Below, piece after piece: positions 29,431 through 44,130 of a stretch of DNA of 64,000 nucleotides; the stretch's first letter is position 1, and every line of letters starts with the position of its first letter. The stretch is from Hymenopus coronatus. Lineage: Eukaryota > Arthropoda > Insecta > Mantodea > Hymenopodidae. The stretch lies in the NCBI GenBank assembly GCA_030762935.1, contig CM060883.1, positions 99,386,501 to 99,450,500 on the forward strand, given 5' to 3'. The notes below the pieces were generated by a model. The model was not told where the DNA came from. It saw only the letters and a program-made list of their open reading frames with translations, and ran no database searches. A program made the translations under genes and the position numbers.

Positions 29431-31053
29431 CAAATCCTAGACTCTAATAATAGCCATTAACTACTAGAGTCTAATAATAGCCATTCAAGTACTAGATTCT
29501 AATAATAGCCATTCAGCTACTAGACTGTAATAATAGCCATTCAACTACTAGACTCTGATAATAGCCATTCCAGTACTAGACTCTCATACTAGACATACCA
29601 CTACTAGACTCTAATAATAGCCATTCAAAAACTAGACTCTAATAATAGGCATTCAACTATTATACTCTCATACTAGACATACCATTATTAGACTCTAATA
29701 ATAGCCATTCAACTACTAGACTCTAATAATAGCCATTCAACTACTAGACTCTCATACTAGACATACCACTACTAGACTCTAATAATAGCCATTCAACTAC
29801 TAGACTCTCATACTAGCCATACCACTACTAGATTCTCATAATAGCCATACAACTACTAGACTCTAATAATACCCATTCAACTACTAGACTCTAAAAATAG
29901 CCTATCAACTACTAGACTCTAATAATAGCCATTCAACTACTAGACTCTAATAATAGCCATTCAACTACTGGACTCTAATAATAGCCATTCAACTACTAGA
30001 CTCTAATAATAGCCATTCCAGTACTAGACCCTCATACTAGACATACCACTACTAGACTCTAATAATAGCCAATCAACTACTAGACTCCTATACTAGACAT
30101 ACCACTACTAGACTCTCTTAATAACCATTCAACTATTAGAGTCTAATAATAGCCATTCCAGTACTACACTCTCATACTAGACATACCACTACCAGACTCT
30201 AATAATAGCCATTCAACTACTAGACACTAATTATAGCCATTCAACTACTAGACTCTCATGCTAGACATACCACTATTAGACGCTAATAATAGTCATTCAA
30301 CTACTAGACTCTAAGAATAGCCATTCAACTACTAGACTCTAATAATAGCCATTAAACTACTAGACTCTAATAATAGCCGTTCAACTACTAGACTCTCATA
30401 CTAGACATACCACTACTAGACTCTAATAATAGCCATTCATTTACTAGACTCTAATAATAGCCATTCAACTACTAGACTCTTATAATAGCCATTCAACTAC
30501 TAGACTCAAATAATAGGCATTCAACTACTAGACTCTAATAATATCCATTCAACTTCTAGACCATAATAATAAACATTCAACTACTAGACTCTAATAATAG
30601 CCATTCCAGTACTAGACTCTCATACTAGACATACCACTACTAGACTCTAATAATAGCCATTCCACTACTAGACTCTAATAATAGCCATTCAACTACTAGA
30701 CTCTAATGCTAGCCATTCAACTACTAGACTCTTATGCTAGCCATTCAACTACTAGACTCTAATAATAGCCATTCAACTACTAGACTGTCATACTAGACAT
30801 ACCACTACTAGACTCTAATAATAGCCATTCAACTACTGGACTCTCATACTAGCCATAACATTACTAGACGCTAATAATAGCCATTCAACTACCAGTCTCT
30901 AATAATAGCCATTCAACTACTAGACTCTAATGCTAGCCATTCAACTACTAGACTCTAATAATAGCCATTCAACTACTAGACTCTAAAAATAGCAATTTTA
31001 CTACTAGACTCTAATAATAGCCATTCAACTACTAGACTCTAATGCTAGCCATT
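29431..31053 (+). repeat. 1.6-kb HOR unit, 1,623 bp
   Basis: This unit runs between CAAATCCTAGAC anchors at 29431 and 31054. It carries all landmarks of the unit, including AGCAATTTTACTACTAG near its end, which the equivalent unit of the next group also has near 37,147. Its counterpart in the next group (35613-37207) is exactly one monomer shorter. Confidence 0.82.
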
Positions 31054-32648
31054 CAAATCCTAGACTCTAATAATAGCCATTAACTACTAGAGTCTAATAA
31101 TAGCCATTCAAGTACTAGATTCTAATAATAGCCATTCAGCTACTAGACTGTAATAATAGCCATTCAACTACTAGACTCTGATAATAGCCATTCCAGTACT
31201 AGACTCTCATACTAGACATACCACTACTAGATTCTAATAATAGCCATTCAAAAACTAGACTTTAATAATAGGCATTCAACTATTATACTCTCATACTAGA
31301 CATACCATTATTAGACTCTAATAATAGCCATTCAACTACTAGACTCTAATAATAGCCATTCAACTACTAGACTCTCATACTAGACATACCACTACTAGAC
31401 TCTAATAATAGCCATTCAACTACTAGACTCTCATACTAGCCATACCACTACTAGATTCTCATAATAGCCATACAACTACTAGACTCTAATAATACCCATT
31501 CAACTACTAGACTCTAAAAATAGCCTATCAACTACTAGACTCTAATAATAGCCATTCAACTACTAGACTCTAATAATAGCCATTCAACTACTGGACTCTA
31601 ATAATAGCCATTCAACTACTAGACTCTAATAATAGCCATTCCAGTACTAGACCCTCATACTAGACATACCACTACTAGACTCTAATAATAGCCAATCAAC
31701 TACTAGACTCCAATACTAGACATACCACTACTAGACTCTCTTAATAACCATTCAACTATTAGATTCTAATAATAGCCATTCCAGTACTAGACTCTCATAC
31801 TAGACATACCACTACCAGACTCTAATAATAGCCATTCAACTACTAGACACTAATAATAGCCATTCAACTACTAGACTCTCATGCTAGACATACCACTATT
31901 AGACGCTAATAATAGTCATTCAACTACTAGACTCTAATAATAGCCATTCAACTACTAGACTCTAATAATAGCCATTAAACTACTAGACTCTAATAATAGC
32001 CGTTCAACTACTAGACTCTCATACTAGACATACCACTACTAGACTCTATTAATAGCCATTCATTTACTAGACTCTAATAATAGCCATTCAACTACTAGAC
32101 TCTTATAATAGCCATTCAACTACTAGACTCTAATAATAGGCATTCAACTACTAGACTCTAATAATATCCATTCAACTTCTAGACCATAATAATAAACATT
32201 CAATTACTAGACTCTAATAATAGCCATTCCAGTACTAGACTCTCATACTAGACATACCACTACTAGACTCTAATAATAGCCATTCCACTACTAGACTCTA
32301 ATAATAGCCATTCAACTACTAGACTCTAATGCTAGCCATTCAACTACTAGACTCTTATGCTAGCCATTCAACTACTAGACTCTAATAATAGCCATTCAAC
32401 TACTAGACTGTCATACTAGACATACCACTACTAGACTCCAATATTAGCCATTCAACTACTGGACTCTCATACTAGCCATAACACTACTAGACGCTAATAA
32501 TAGCCATTCAACTACCAGTCTCTAATAATAGCCATTCAACTACTAGACTCTAATAATAGCCATTCAACTACTAGACTCTAAAAATAGCCATTCAACTACT
32601 AGACTCTAATAATAGCCATTCAACTACTAGACTCTAATGCTAGCCATT
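31054..32648 (+). repeat. 1.6-kb HOR unit, 1,595 bp
   Basis: This unit runs between anchors at 31054 and 32649. At 1,595 bp it is exactly one monomer shorter than the unit before it (1,623 bp). Landmark order is unchanged. Confidence 0.82.
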
Positions 32649-33411
32649 CAAATCCTAGACTCTAATAATAGCCATTAACTACTAGAGTCTAATAATAGCC
32701 ATTCAAGTACTAGATTCTAATAATAGCCATTCAGCTACTAGACTGTAATAATAGCCATTCAACTACTAGACTCTGATAATAACCATTCCAGTACTAGACT
32801 CTCATACTAGACATACCACTACTAGACTCTAATAATAGCCATTCAAAAACTAGACTTTAATAATAGGCATTCAACTATTATACTCTCATACTAGACATAC
32901 CATTATTAGACTCTAATAATAGCCATTCAACTACTAGACTCTAATAATAGCCATTCAACTACTAGACTCTCATAGTAGACATACCACTACTAGACTCTAA
33001 TAATAGCCATTCAACTACTAGACTCTCATACTAGCCATACCACTACTAGATTCTTATAATAGCCATACAACTACTAGACTCTAATAATACCCATTCAACT
33101 ACTAGACTCTAAAAATAGCCTATCAACTACTAGACTCTAATAATAGCCATTCAACTACTAGACTCTAATAATAGCCATTCAACTACTGGACTCTAATAAT
33201 AGCCATTCAACTACTAGACTCTAATAATAGCCATTCCAGTACTAGACCCTCATACTAGACATACCACTACTAGACTCTAATAATAGCCAATCAACTACTA
33301 GACTCCCATACTAGACATACCACTACTAGACTCTCTTAATAACCATTCAACTATTAGATTCTAATAATAGCCATTCCAGTACTAGACTCTCATACTAGAC
33401 ATACCACTACT
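32649..33411 (+). repeat. 1.6-kb HOR unit, truncated by spacer S2
   Basis: This unit begins at the CAAATCCTAGAC anchor (32649). It keeps the first half of the landmarks and switches near 33,411 to the TACACTC and AGCCACTCAAATAC dimers that open the spacer. The switch point is the same as at 26,415 and 39,590, so the join was formed once and then amplified. Confidence 0.8.
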
Positions 33412-35612
33412 ACACTCTAATAATAGCCACTCAAATACTAGACTCTCATACTAGACATACCACTACTACACTCTAATAATAGCCATTCAACTACTAGACT
33501 CTCATACTAGACATACCACTATTACATTCTAATAAGAGCCATTCAACTACTACACTCTAATTATAGCCATTAAACTATTAGACTCAAATGCTAGCCATTC
33601 AACCACTAGACTCTAATAATAGCCATTAAACTTCTAGATTCTCATACTAGCCATACCAGTACTACAGTCTAATAATAGCCATTCAACTACTAGACTCTAA
33701 TAATAGCCATTAAAATATTAGACTCTAATGCTAGCCACTCAACTACTAGACTCTAATAATAGCCATTCAACTACTAGACTCTTATACTAGCCATTCAACT
33801 TCTACACTTTAATAATAACCATTCAACCACTAGACTCCAATAATAGCCATTCAACTACTAGACTCTGATACTAGCCATTCAACTTCTACACTCTAATAAT
33901 AACCATTCAACTACTAGACTCTAATAATAGCCATTCAACTACTAGACTCTAATGCTTGCCATTCAACTACTAGACTCTAATAATAGCCATTCAACTACTA
34001 GACTCTAATCATAGCCATTCAAGTACTACACTCTAATAATAGACATTCAACTTCTAGACTCTCAAACTAGCCATACCACTTACAACACTCTAATAATGGC
34101 CATTCAACTATTAGACTCTAATATTAGCCATTCAACTGCTAGACTCTAATGATAGCCATTCAACTACTAGACTAATAATAGCCATTCCACTACTAGTCTC
34201 TAATGCTAGCCATTCCACTACTGGACTCTAATGCTAGCCATTCAACTACTAGACTCTAATTATAGCCATTCAACTACTAGACTCTAATGCTAGCCATTCA
34301 ACTACTATACTCTAATGCTAGCCATTCAACTACTAGACTCTAATGCTAGCCATTCAACTACTAGACTCTAATGCTACCCATTCAACTACTAGACTCTAAT
34401 AATAGCCATTCAACTACTAGACTCTCATACTAGACATAGCACTGCTATACTCGCATATTAGCCATACTACTATTACACTCTCATACTAGACATACCACTA
34501 GTACACTCTAATGATAGCCATTCAACTACTAGACTCTCATATTAGACATACCAATACTACACTCTAGTGATAGCCATTCAACTACTAGACTCTCATACTA
34601 GACATACCACTACTACACACTAATAATAGCCATTCAACTACTAGACTCTCATACTAGACATACCACTACTATACTCTAATGAGAGCCATTCAACTACTAG
34701 ACTCTAATAATAGCCATTCAACTACTAGACTCTAATGCTAGACATTCAACTACTAGACTATAATAATAGACATTCAACTACTAGACTCTCATACTAGCCA
34801 AACCACTTACTACACTCTAATAATAGCCATTCAACTACTAGACTCTAATAGCCATTCAACTGCTAGACTCTCATACTAGCCATTCAACTTCTACACTCTA
34901 ATAATAACCATTCAACTACTAGACTCTAATAATAGCCATTCAACTACTAGACTCAAATGCTAGCCATTCAACTACTAGACTCTAATAATAGCCATTCACC
35001 TACTAGCCTCTCATACAAGCCATTCAACTACTACTCTCTAGTAATAGTCATTCAACTACTAGACTCTAATAATATCCATTCAACTACTAGACACAAATGC
35101 TAGCCATTCAAATACTTGACTCTAATAATAGCCATTACACTACTAGACTCTAAAAATAGCCATTCAACTACTATACTCTAATAGAATCCATTCAACTACT
35201 AAACTCTAATGCTAGCCATTCAACTCCTAGACTCTAATAATAGCCATTCAACTACTAGACTCTAATAATAGCCATTCCAGTACTATACCCTCATAATAGA
35301 CATACCACTACTAGACTCTAATAATAGCCAATCAACTACTAGACTCCCATACTAGACATACCACTACTAGACTCTAATAATAGCCATTCAACTACTGGAC
35401 TCTCATACTAGCCATAACACTACTAGACGCTAATAATAGCCATTCAACTACCAGTCTCTAATAATAACCATTCAACTACTAGACTCTAATGCTAGCCATT
35501 CAACTACTAGACTCTTATAATATCCATTCAACTACTAGACTCTAAAAATAGCCTTTCAACTACTAGACTCTAATAATAGCCATTCAACTACTAGACTCTA
35601 ATGCTAGCCACT
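33412..35612 (+). repeat. Spacer segment S2 (about 755 bp shorter than S1)
   Basis: This is the equivalent of S1. GCCACTCAA lies at 33426, 6,993 bp after S1's copy, and TAGCACTGCT at 34437. From TAGCACTGCT to the next CAAATCCTAG anchor is 1,176 bp here against 1,931 bp in S1. The 755-bp difference is close to 27 monomers. The missing part is the stretch after CTCCCATACTAGAC in S1 (about 28,475-29,200). The join lies near 35,370, where that monomer is followed directly by the CTACTGGACTCTCATACTAG block. Confidence 0.8.
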
Positions 35613-37207
35613 CAAATCCTAGACTCTAATAATAGCCATTAACTACTAGAGTCTAATAATAGCCATTCAAGTACTAGATTCTAATAATAGCCATTCAGCT
35701 ACTAGACTGTAATAATAGCCATTCAACTACTAGACTCTGATAATAGCCAATCCAGTACTAGACTCTCATACTAGACATACCACTACTAGACTCTAATAAT
35801 AGCCATTCAAAAACTAGACTCTAATAATAGGCATTCAACTATTATACTCTCATACTAGACATACCATTATTAGACTCTAATAATAGCCATTCAACTACTA
35901 GACTCTAATAATAGCCATTCAACTACTAGACTCCCATACTAGACATACCACTACTAGACTCTAATAATAGCCATTCAACTACTAGACTCTCATACTAGCC
36001 ATACCACTACTAGATTCTCATAATAGCCATACAACTACTAGACTCTAATAATACCCATTCAACTACTAGACTCTAAAAATAGCCTATCAACTACTAGACT
36101 CTAATAATAGCCATTCAACTACTAGACTCTAATAATAGCCATTCAACTACTGGACTCTAATAATAGCCATTCAACTACTAGACTCTAATAATAGCCATTC
36201 CAGTACTAGACCCTCATACTAGACATACCACTACTAGACTCTAATAATAGCCAATCAACTACTAGACTCCTATACTAGACATACCACTACTAGACTCTCT
36301 TAATAACCATTCAACTATTAGAGTCTAATAATAGCCATTCCAGTACTACACTCTCATACTAGACATACCACTACCAGACTCTAATAATAGCCATTCAACT
36401 ACTAGACACTAATTATAGCCATTCAACTACTAGACTCTCATGCTAGACATACCACTATTAGACGCTAATAATAGTCATTCAACTACTAGACTCTAAGAAT
36501 AGCCATTCAACTACTAGACTCTAATAATAGCCATTAAACTACTAGACTCTAATAATAGCCGTTCAACTACTAGACTCTCATACTAGACATACCACTACTA
36601 GACTCTAATAATAGCCATTCATTTACTAGACTCTAATAATAGCCATTCAACTACTAGACTCTTATAATAGCCATTCAACTACTAGACTCTAATAATAGAC
36701 ATTCAACTACTAGACTCTAATAATATCCATTCAACTTCTAGACCATAATAATAAACATTCAACTACTAGACTCTAATAATAGCCATTCCAGTACTAGACT
36801 CTCATACTAGACATACCACTACTAGACTCTAATAATAGCCATTCCACTACTAGACTCTAATAATAGCCATTCAACTACTAGACTCTAATGCTAGCCATTC
36901 AACTACTAGACTCTTATGCTAGCCATTCAACTACTAGACTGTCATACTAGACATACCACTACTAGACTCTAATAATAGTCATTCAACTACTGGACTCTCA
37001 TACTAGCCATAACATTACTAGACGCTAATAATAGCCATTCAACTACCAGTCTCTAATAATAGCCATTCAACTACTAGACTCTAATGCTAGCCATTCAACT
37101 ACTAGACTCTAATAATAGCCATTCAACTACTAGACTCTAAAAATAGCAATTTTACTACTAGACTCTAATAATAGCCATTCAACTACTAGACTCTAATGCT
37201 AGCCATT
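35613..37207 (+). repeat. 1.6-kb HOR unit, 1,595 bp
   Basis: This unit runs between anchors at 35613 and 37208. It is the counterpart of 29431-31053 one super-unit earlier (offset 6,182 bp). It is 28 bp shorter than that counterpart, a one-monomer loss. Confidence 0.82.
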
Positions 37208-38830
37208 CAAATCCTAGACTCTAATAATAGCCATTAACTACTAGAGTCTAATAATAGCCATTCAAGTACTAGATTCTAATAATAGCCATTCAGCTACTAG
37301 ACTGTAATAATAGCCATTCAACTACTAGACTCTGATAATAGCCATTCCAGTACTAGACTCTCATACTAGACATACCACTACTAGACTCTAATAATAGCCA
37401 TTCAAAATCTAGACTTTAATAATAGGCATTCAACAATTATACTCTCATACTAGACATACCATTATTAGACTCTAATAATAGCCATTCAACTACTAGACTC
37501 TAATAATAGCCATTCAACTACTAGACTCTCATACTAGACATACCACTACTAGACTCTAATAATAGCCATTCAACTACTAGACTCTCATACTAGCCATACC
37601 ACTACTAGATTCTCATAATAGCCATACAACTACTAGACTCTAATAATACCCATTCAACTACTAGACTCTAAAAATAGCCTATCAACTACTAGACTCTAAT
37701 AATAGCCATTCAACTACTAGACTCTAATAATAGCCATTCAACTACTGGACTCTAATAATAGCCATTCAACTACTAGACTCTAATAATAGCCATTCCAGTA
37801 CTAGACCCTCATACTAGACATACCACTACTAGACTCTAATAATAGCCAATCAACTACTAGACTCCAATACTAGACATACCACTACTAGACTCTCTTAATA
37901 ACCATTCAACTATTAGATTCTAATAATAGCCATTCCAGTACTAGACTGTCATACTAGACATACCACTACCAGACTCTAATAATAGCCATTCAACTACTAG
38001 ACACTAATAATAGCCATTCAACTACTAGACTCTCATGCTAGACATACCACTATTAGACGCTAATAATAGTCATTCAACTACTAGACTCTAAGAATAGCCA
38101 TTCAACTACTAGACTCTAATAATAGCCATTAAACTACTAGACTCTAATAATAGCCGTTCAACTACTAGACTCTCATACTAGACATACCACTACTAGACTC
38201 TATTAATAGCCATTCATTTACTAGACTCTAATAATAGCCATTCAACTACCAGACTCTTATAATAGCCATTCAACTACTAGACTCTAATAATAGGCATTCA
38301 ACTACTAGACTCTAATAATATCCATTCAACTTCTAGACCATAATAATAAACATTCAATTACTAGACTCTAATAATAGCCATTCCAGTACTAGACTCTCAT
38401 ACTAGACATACCACTACTAGACTCTAATAATAGCCATTCCACTACTAGACTCTAATAATAGCCATTCAACTACTAGACTCTAATGCTAGCCATTCAACTA
38501 CTAGACTCTTATGCTAGCCATTCAACTACTAGACTCTAATAATAGCCATTCAACTACTAGACTGTCATAATAGACATACCACTACTAGACTCCAATAATA
38601 GCCATTCAACTACTGGACTCTCATACTAGCCGTAACACTACTAGACGCTAATAATAGCCATTCAACTACCAGTCTCTAATAATAGCCATTCAACTACTAG
38701 ACTCTAATGCTAGCCATTCAACTACTAGACTCTAATAATAGCCATTCAACTACTAGACTCTAAAAATAGCCATTCAACTACTAGACTCTAATAATAGCCA
38801 ATCAACTACTAGACTCTAATGCCAGCCATT
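37208..38830 (+). repeat. 1.6-kb HOR unit, 1,623 bp
   Basis: This unit runs between anchors at 37208 and 38831. It corresponds to 31054-32648 at an offset of 6,154 bp, but is one monomer longer. The gain here cancels the loss in the previous unit, so the 6,182-bp super-period is restored at 38831 (32649 plus 6,182). Confidence 0.82.
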
Positions 38831-39590
38831 CAAATCCTAGACTCTAATAATAGCCATTAACTACTAGAGTCTAATAATAGCCATTCAAGTACTAGATTCT
38901 AATAATAGCCATTCAGCTACTAGACTGTAATAATAGCCATTCAACTACTAGACTCTGATAATAACCATTCCAGTACTAGACTCTCATACTAGACATACCA
39001 CTACTAGACTCTAATAATAGCCATTCAAAAACTAGACTTTAATAATAGGCATTCAACTATTATACTCTCATACTAGACATACCATTATTAGACTCTAATA
39101 ATAGCCATTCAACTACTAGACTCTAATAATAGCCATTCAACTACTAGACTCTCATACTAGACATACCACTACTAGACTCTAATAATAGCCATTCAACTAC
39201 TAGACTCTCATACTATAGCCATACCACTACTAGATTCTCATAATAGCCATACAACTACTAGACTCTAATAATACCCATTCAACTACTAGACTCTAAAAAT
39301 AGCCTATCAACTACTAGACTCTAATAATAGCCATTCAACTACTAGACTCTAATAATAGCCATTCAACTACTGGACTCTAATAATAGCCATTCAACTACTA
39401 GACTCTAATAATAGCCATTCCAGTACTAGACCCTCATACTAGACATACCACTACTAGACTCTAATAATAGCCAATCAACTACTAGACTCCCATACTAGAC
39501 ATACCACTACTAGACTCTCTTAATAACCATTCAACTATTAGATTCTAATAATAGCCATTCCAGTACTAGACTCTCATACTAGACATACCA
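38831..39590 (+). repeat. 1.6-kb HOR unit, truncated by spacer S3
   Basis: This is the counterpart of 32649-33411 at an offset of 6,182 bp. It includes CAAAAACTAGAC, CTAAAAATAGCCTATC and TAGACCCTCATACTAG and stops at the same spacer junction. A two-base insertion gives CATACTATAGCC near 39,212. Confidence 0.8.
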
Positions 39591-40450
39591 CTACTACACT
39601 CTAATAATAGCCACTCAAATACTAGACTCTCATACTAGACATACCACTACTACACTCTAATAATAGCCATTCAACTACTAGACTCTCATACTAGACATAC
39701 CACTATTACATTCTAATAAGAGCCATTCAACTACTACACCCTAATTATAGCCATTAAACTATTAGACTCAAATGCTAGCCATTCAACCACTAGACTCTAA
39801 TAATAGCCATTAAACTTCTAGATTCTCATACTAGCCATACCAGTACTACAGTCTAATAATAGCCATTCAACTACTAGACTCTAATAATAGCCATTAAAAT
39901 ATTAGACTCTAATGCTAGCCACTCAACTACTAGACTCTAATAATAGCCATTCAACTACTAGACTCTTATACTAGCCATTCAACTTCTACACTTTAATAAT
40001 AACCATTCAACCACTAGACTCCAATAATAGCCATTCAACTACTAGACTCTGATACTAGCCATTCAACTTCTACACTCTAATAATAACCATTCAACTACTA
40101 GACTCTAATAATAGCCATTCAGCTACTAGACTCTAATGCTTGCCATTCAACTACTAGACTCTAATAATAGCCATTCAACTACTAGCCTCTCATACTAGCC
40201 ATTCAACTACTACACTCTAATAATAGCCATTCAACTACTAGACTCTAATAATAGCCATTCAACTACTAGACTCTAATCATAGCCATTCAACTACTACACT
40301 CTAATAATAGACATTCAACTTCTAGACTCTCAAACTAGCCATACCACTTACAACACTCTAATAATGGCCATTCAACTATTAGACTCTAATATTAGCCATT
40401 CAACTGCTAGACTCTAATGATAGCCATTCAACTACTAGACTAATAATAGC
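39590..40450 (+). repeat. Spacer segment S3 (left part only)
   Basis: This is the third spacer copy, with GCCACTCAA at 39610, 6,184 bp after S2's. It keeps CTTATACTAGCC, ATTCAACCACTAG, AATGCTTGCC, GACTCTCAAACTAGCC and AATAATGGCC. It leaves the shared order at about 40,450, after GACTAATAATAGCC, where it enters monomers with CTTCTTCACTTTAATAATAG not present in S1 or S2. Confidence 0.78.
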
Positions 40451-43400
40451 CATTCAACTACTAGACTCTCATACTAGCCGTTCAACTTCTTCACTTTAAT
40501 AATAGCCATTCAACTACTGGAGTCTAAAAATAGCCATTCAATAAATAGACTCTAATAATAGCCATTCAGCTACTAGACTCTAATGCTAGCCATTTAACTA
40601 ATAGACTCTAATAATAGTCATTCAACTACTAGATTCTAATAATAGCCATTCAAGTACTAGACTCTAATAATAACCATTCAACTACTAGACTCTAATAATA
40701 GCCATTAAACTACTAGACTCTAATAATAGCCATTCAACTACTAGACTCTAATAATAGCCATTCAACTACTAGACTCTAATGATAGCCATTCAACTACTAG
40801 ACTCTAATAATAGCCATTCAACTACTAGACTCTAATATTAGCCATTCAACTATTATCTCTAATAATAGCCATTCCACTACTAGTCTCTAATGCTAGCCAT
40901 TCCACTACTGGACTCTAATGCTAGCCATTCAACTACTAGACTCTAATAATAGCCATTACACTACTAGACTCTAATAATAGCCATTCAACTACTAGAGTCT
41001 AATGCTAGCCATACCACTACTGGACTCTAATAATAGCCATTCAACTACTAGACTCTAATAATAGCCATTCAACTACTAGCCTCTCATACTAGCCATTCCA
41101 CCACTACACTCTTATAATAGTCATTCAACTACAAGACTCTAATTATAGCCATTCAACTACTAGACTCTAAAGCTAGCCATTCAACTCCTAGAATCTAATA
41201 ATAGCCATTCAACTACTAGACTCTAATGCTAGCCATTCAAATACCAGACTCTAATTATAGCCATTCAACTACTAGACTCTAATGCTAGCTATTCAATTAC
41301 TATACTCCAATGCTAGCCCTTCAACTACTAGACTCTAATGCTATCCATTCCACCACTAGACTCTAATGCTAGCCATTCAACTACTAGACTCTAATAATAG
41401 CCATTCAACTACTAGACTCTCATACTAGACATACCACTGCTACACTCTCATACTAGCCATACTACTACTGCACATTCATACTAGACATACCACTACTACA
41501 CTCCAATGATAGCCATTCAACTACTAGACTCTCATACAAGACATACCACTACTACACACTAATAATAGCCATTCAACTACTAGACTCTCATACTACACAT
41601 ACCACTACTACACTCTAATAATAGCCATTCAACTACTAGACTCTCATAATAGCCATTCAACTACTAGACTCTAATGCTAGCCATTCAACTACTAGACTCT
41701 AATAATAGCCATTCAACTACTAGGCTCTCATACTAGCCATTCAGCTCCTACACTCTAATAATTACCATTCAACTACTAGACTCTAATAATAGCCATTCAA
41801 CTACTAGACTCAAATGCTAGCCATTCGACTACTAGACTCTAATAATAGCAATTCAACTACTATCCTCTCATACTAGCCATTCAACTACTACACTCTAGTA
41901 ATAGTCATTCAACTACTAGACTCTAATAATAGCAATTCAACTACTAGACTCTAATAATAACCATTCAACTACTAGACTCTCATACTAGACATACCACTAC
42001 TAGACTCTAATAATAGCCATTCAACTACTAGACTCTCCTACCAGCCATACCACTACTAGACTCTAATAATAGCCATTCAAATACTAGACTCTAATAATAG
42101 CCATTCAACTACTAGACTCTTATAATAGCCATTCAACTACTAGACTCTAATAATAGCCATTCAACTACTAGACTCTAATAATAGCCATTCATCTTCTAGA
42201 CCATAATAATAAACATTCAACTACTAGACTCTAATAATAGCCATTCCAGTACTAGACTCTCATACTAGATATACCACTACTAGACTCTAATAATAGCCGT
42301 TCAACTACTAGACTCTAATAATAGCCGTTCAACTACTAGACTCTAATGCTAGCCATTCAACTACTAGACTCTTATGCTAGCCATTCAACTACTAGACTCT
42401 AATAATAGCCATTCAACTACTAGACTGTCATACTAGACATACCACTACTAGACTCTAATAATAGCCATTCAACTACTAGACGCTCATACTAACCATACCA
42501 CTACTAGACGCTAATAATAGCCATTCAACTACTAGTCTGTAATAATAGCCATTCAACTACTAGACTCTAATGCTAGCCATTCAATTACTAGACTCTAATA
42601 ATAACAATTCAACTACTAGACTCTGATACTAGCCATTCAACTTCTACACTCTAATAATAACCATTCAACTACTAGACTCTAATAATACCCATTCAACTAC
42701 TAGACTCTAATGCTTGCCATTCAACTACTAGACTCTAATAATAGCCATTCAACTAATAGACTGTAGTAATAGCCATTCCACTACTAGTCTCTAATACTAG
42801 CCATTCCACTACTGGACTCTAATAATAGCCATTCCAGTATTGGACTCAAATAATAGCCATTCCACTACTACACTCTAATGCTAGCCGTACCACTACTAGA
42901 CTCTAATGCTAGCCATTCAACTACTAGACTCTAATAATAGCCATTCAACTACTAGACTCTCTTACTAGACATACCACTACATTCAAATACTAGACTCTAA
43001 TAATAGCAATTCAACTACTATACTCTCATACTAGACATACCACTACTAGACTCTAGTATTAGCCATTTAACTTCTAGACTCTCATACTAGACATACCACT
43101 ACTAGACTTTAATAATAGCCATTCAACTACTAGACTCTAATAATAGCCATTCCACTATTAGACTCTAATAATAGCCATTCAAATACTAGACTCTGATACT
43201 AGCCATGCCACTACTAGACTCTAATAATAGCCATTCAACTACTAGACTGTAATAATAGCCATTCAACTACTAGACTCTAATAATAGCCATTCAACTACTA
43301 GACTCTAATAATAGCCATTCAGCTACTAGACTCTAATAATAGCCATGAAACTTCTAGACTCTAATTATAAACATTCAAGTACTAGACTAATAATAGAAAT

Positions 43401-44130
43401 TCCAGTACTAGACTCTCATGCTAAACATACCACTACTAGACTCTAATAATAGCCATTCAACTACTAGACACTAATAATAGCCAATCAACTACTAGACTCT
43501 CATACTAGACATACCACAATTAGCCTTTATTAATAGCCATTCAACTACTAGTCTCTAATAATAGCCATTCAACTACTAGCCTCTCATACTGGACATACCA
43601 CTACTAGGCTCTAATAATAGCCATTCACTACTAGTATCTCATACTAGTCATACCACTACTAGACTCTAATAATAGCCATTCAACTATTAGACTCTAATGC
43701 TAGCCACTCAAATACTAGACTCTCATACTAGCCATACCACTACTGGTCTCTAATAATAGCCACTGAACTACTAGACTCTAATGCTTGCCATTCAACTACA
43801 AGACTTTCATACTAGCCATACCACTACTAGACTCTCATAATAGCCATTCAACTACTAGACTCTAATAATAGCCATTCAACTACTATACTCTAATAATAGC
43901 CATTCCACTATTAGACTCTAATAATAGCCATTGAACTACTAGACTCTAATAATAGCCATTCAACTACTAGACTCTAATAATAGCCATTCCAGTACTAGAC
44001 TCTCATTCTAGACATACCACTACTAGACTCTAATAATAGCCATTCAAGTACTAGACTCCCATACTAGATATACCACTACTAGACTAATAATAGTCATTGA
44101 ACTACTAGACACTCATACTAGCCGTACCAC
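40450..44130 (+). repeat. Region IV, part a: diverged A/B monomers
   Basis: This is a mosaic of A- and B-type monomers with single C-type monomers. It shares blocks with positions further right. GCTATTCAATTACTATAC occurs at 41289 and 47848, and ATTCATCTTCTAG with CATAATAATAAAC at about 42190 and 49433 (offset 7,243 bp). The block around 42,610-42,720 with AATAATACCCATTC and AATGCTTGCC resembles about 47,085-47,190. B-A dimers with TACACTC occur around 41,400-41,640. A truncated monomer lies at about 42,980. Confidence 0.75.
42955..43010 (+). repeat. Monomer cut by an 18-bp deletion
   Basis: At about 42,980, ATACCACTAC is followed directly by ATTCAAATACTAG. The 18 bases normally between them (the end of one monomer, then TCTAATAATAGCC of the next) are missing, leaving a 10-bp remnant. 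It is one of the few out-of-register breaks in the window. Confidence 0.8.
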
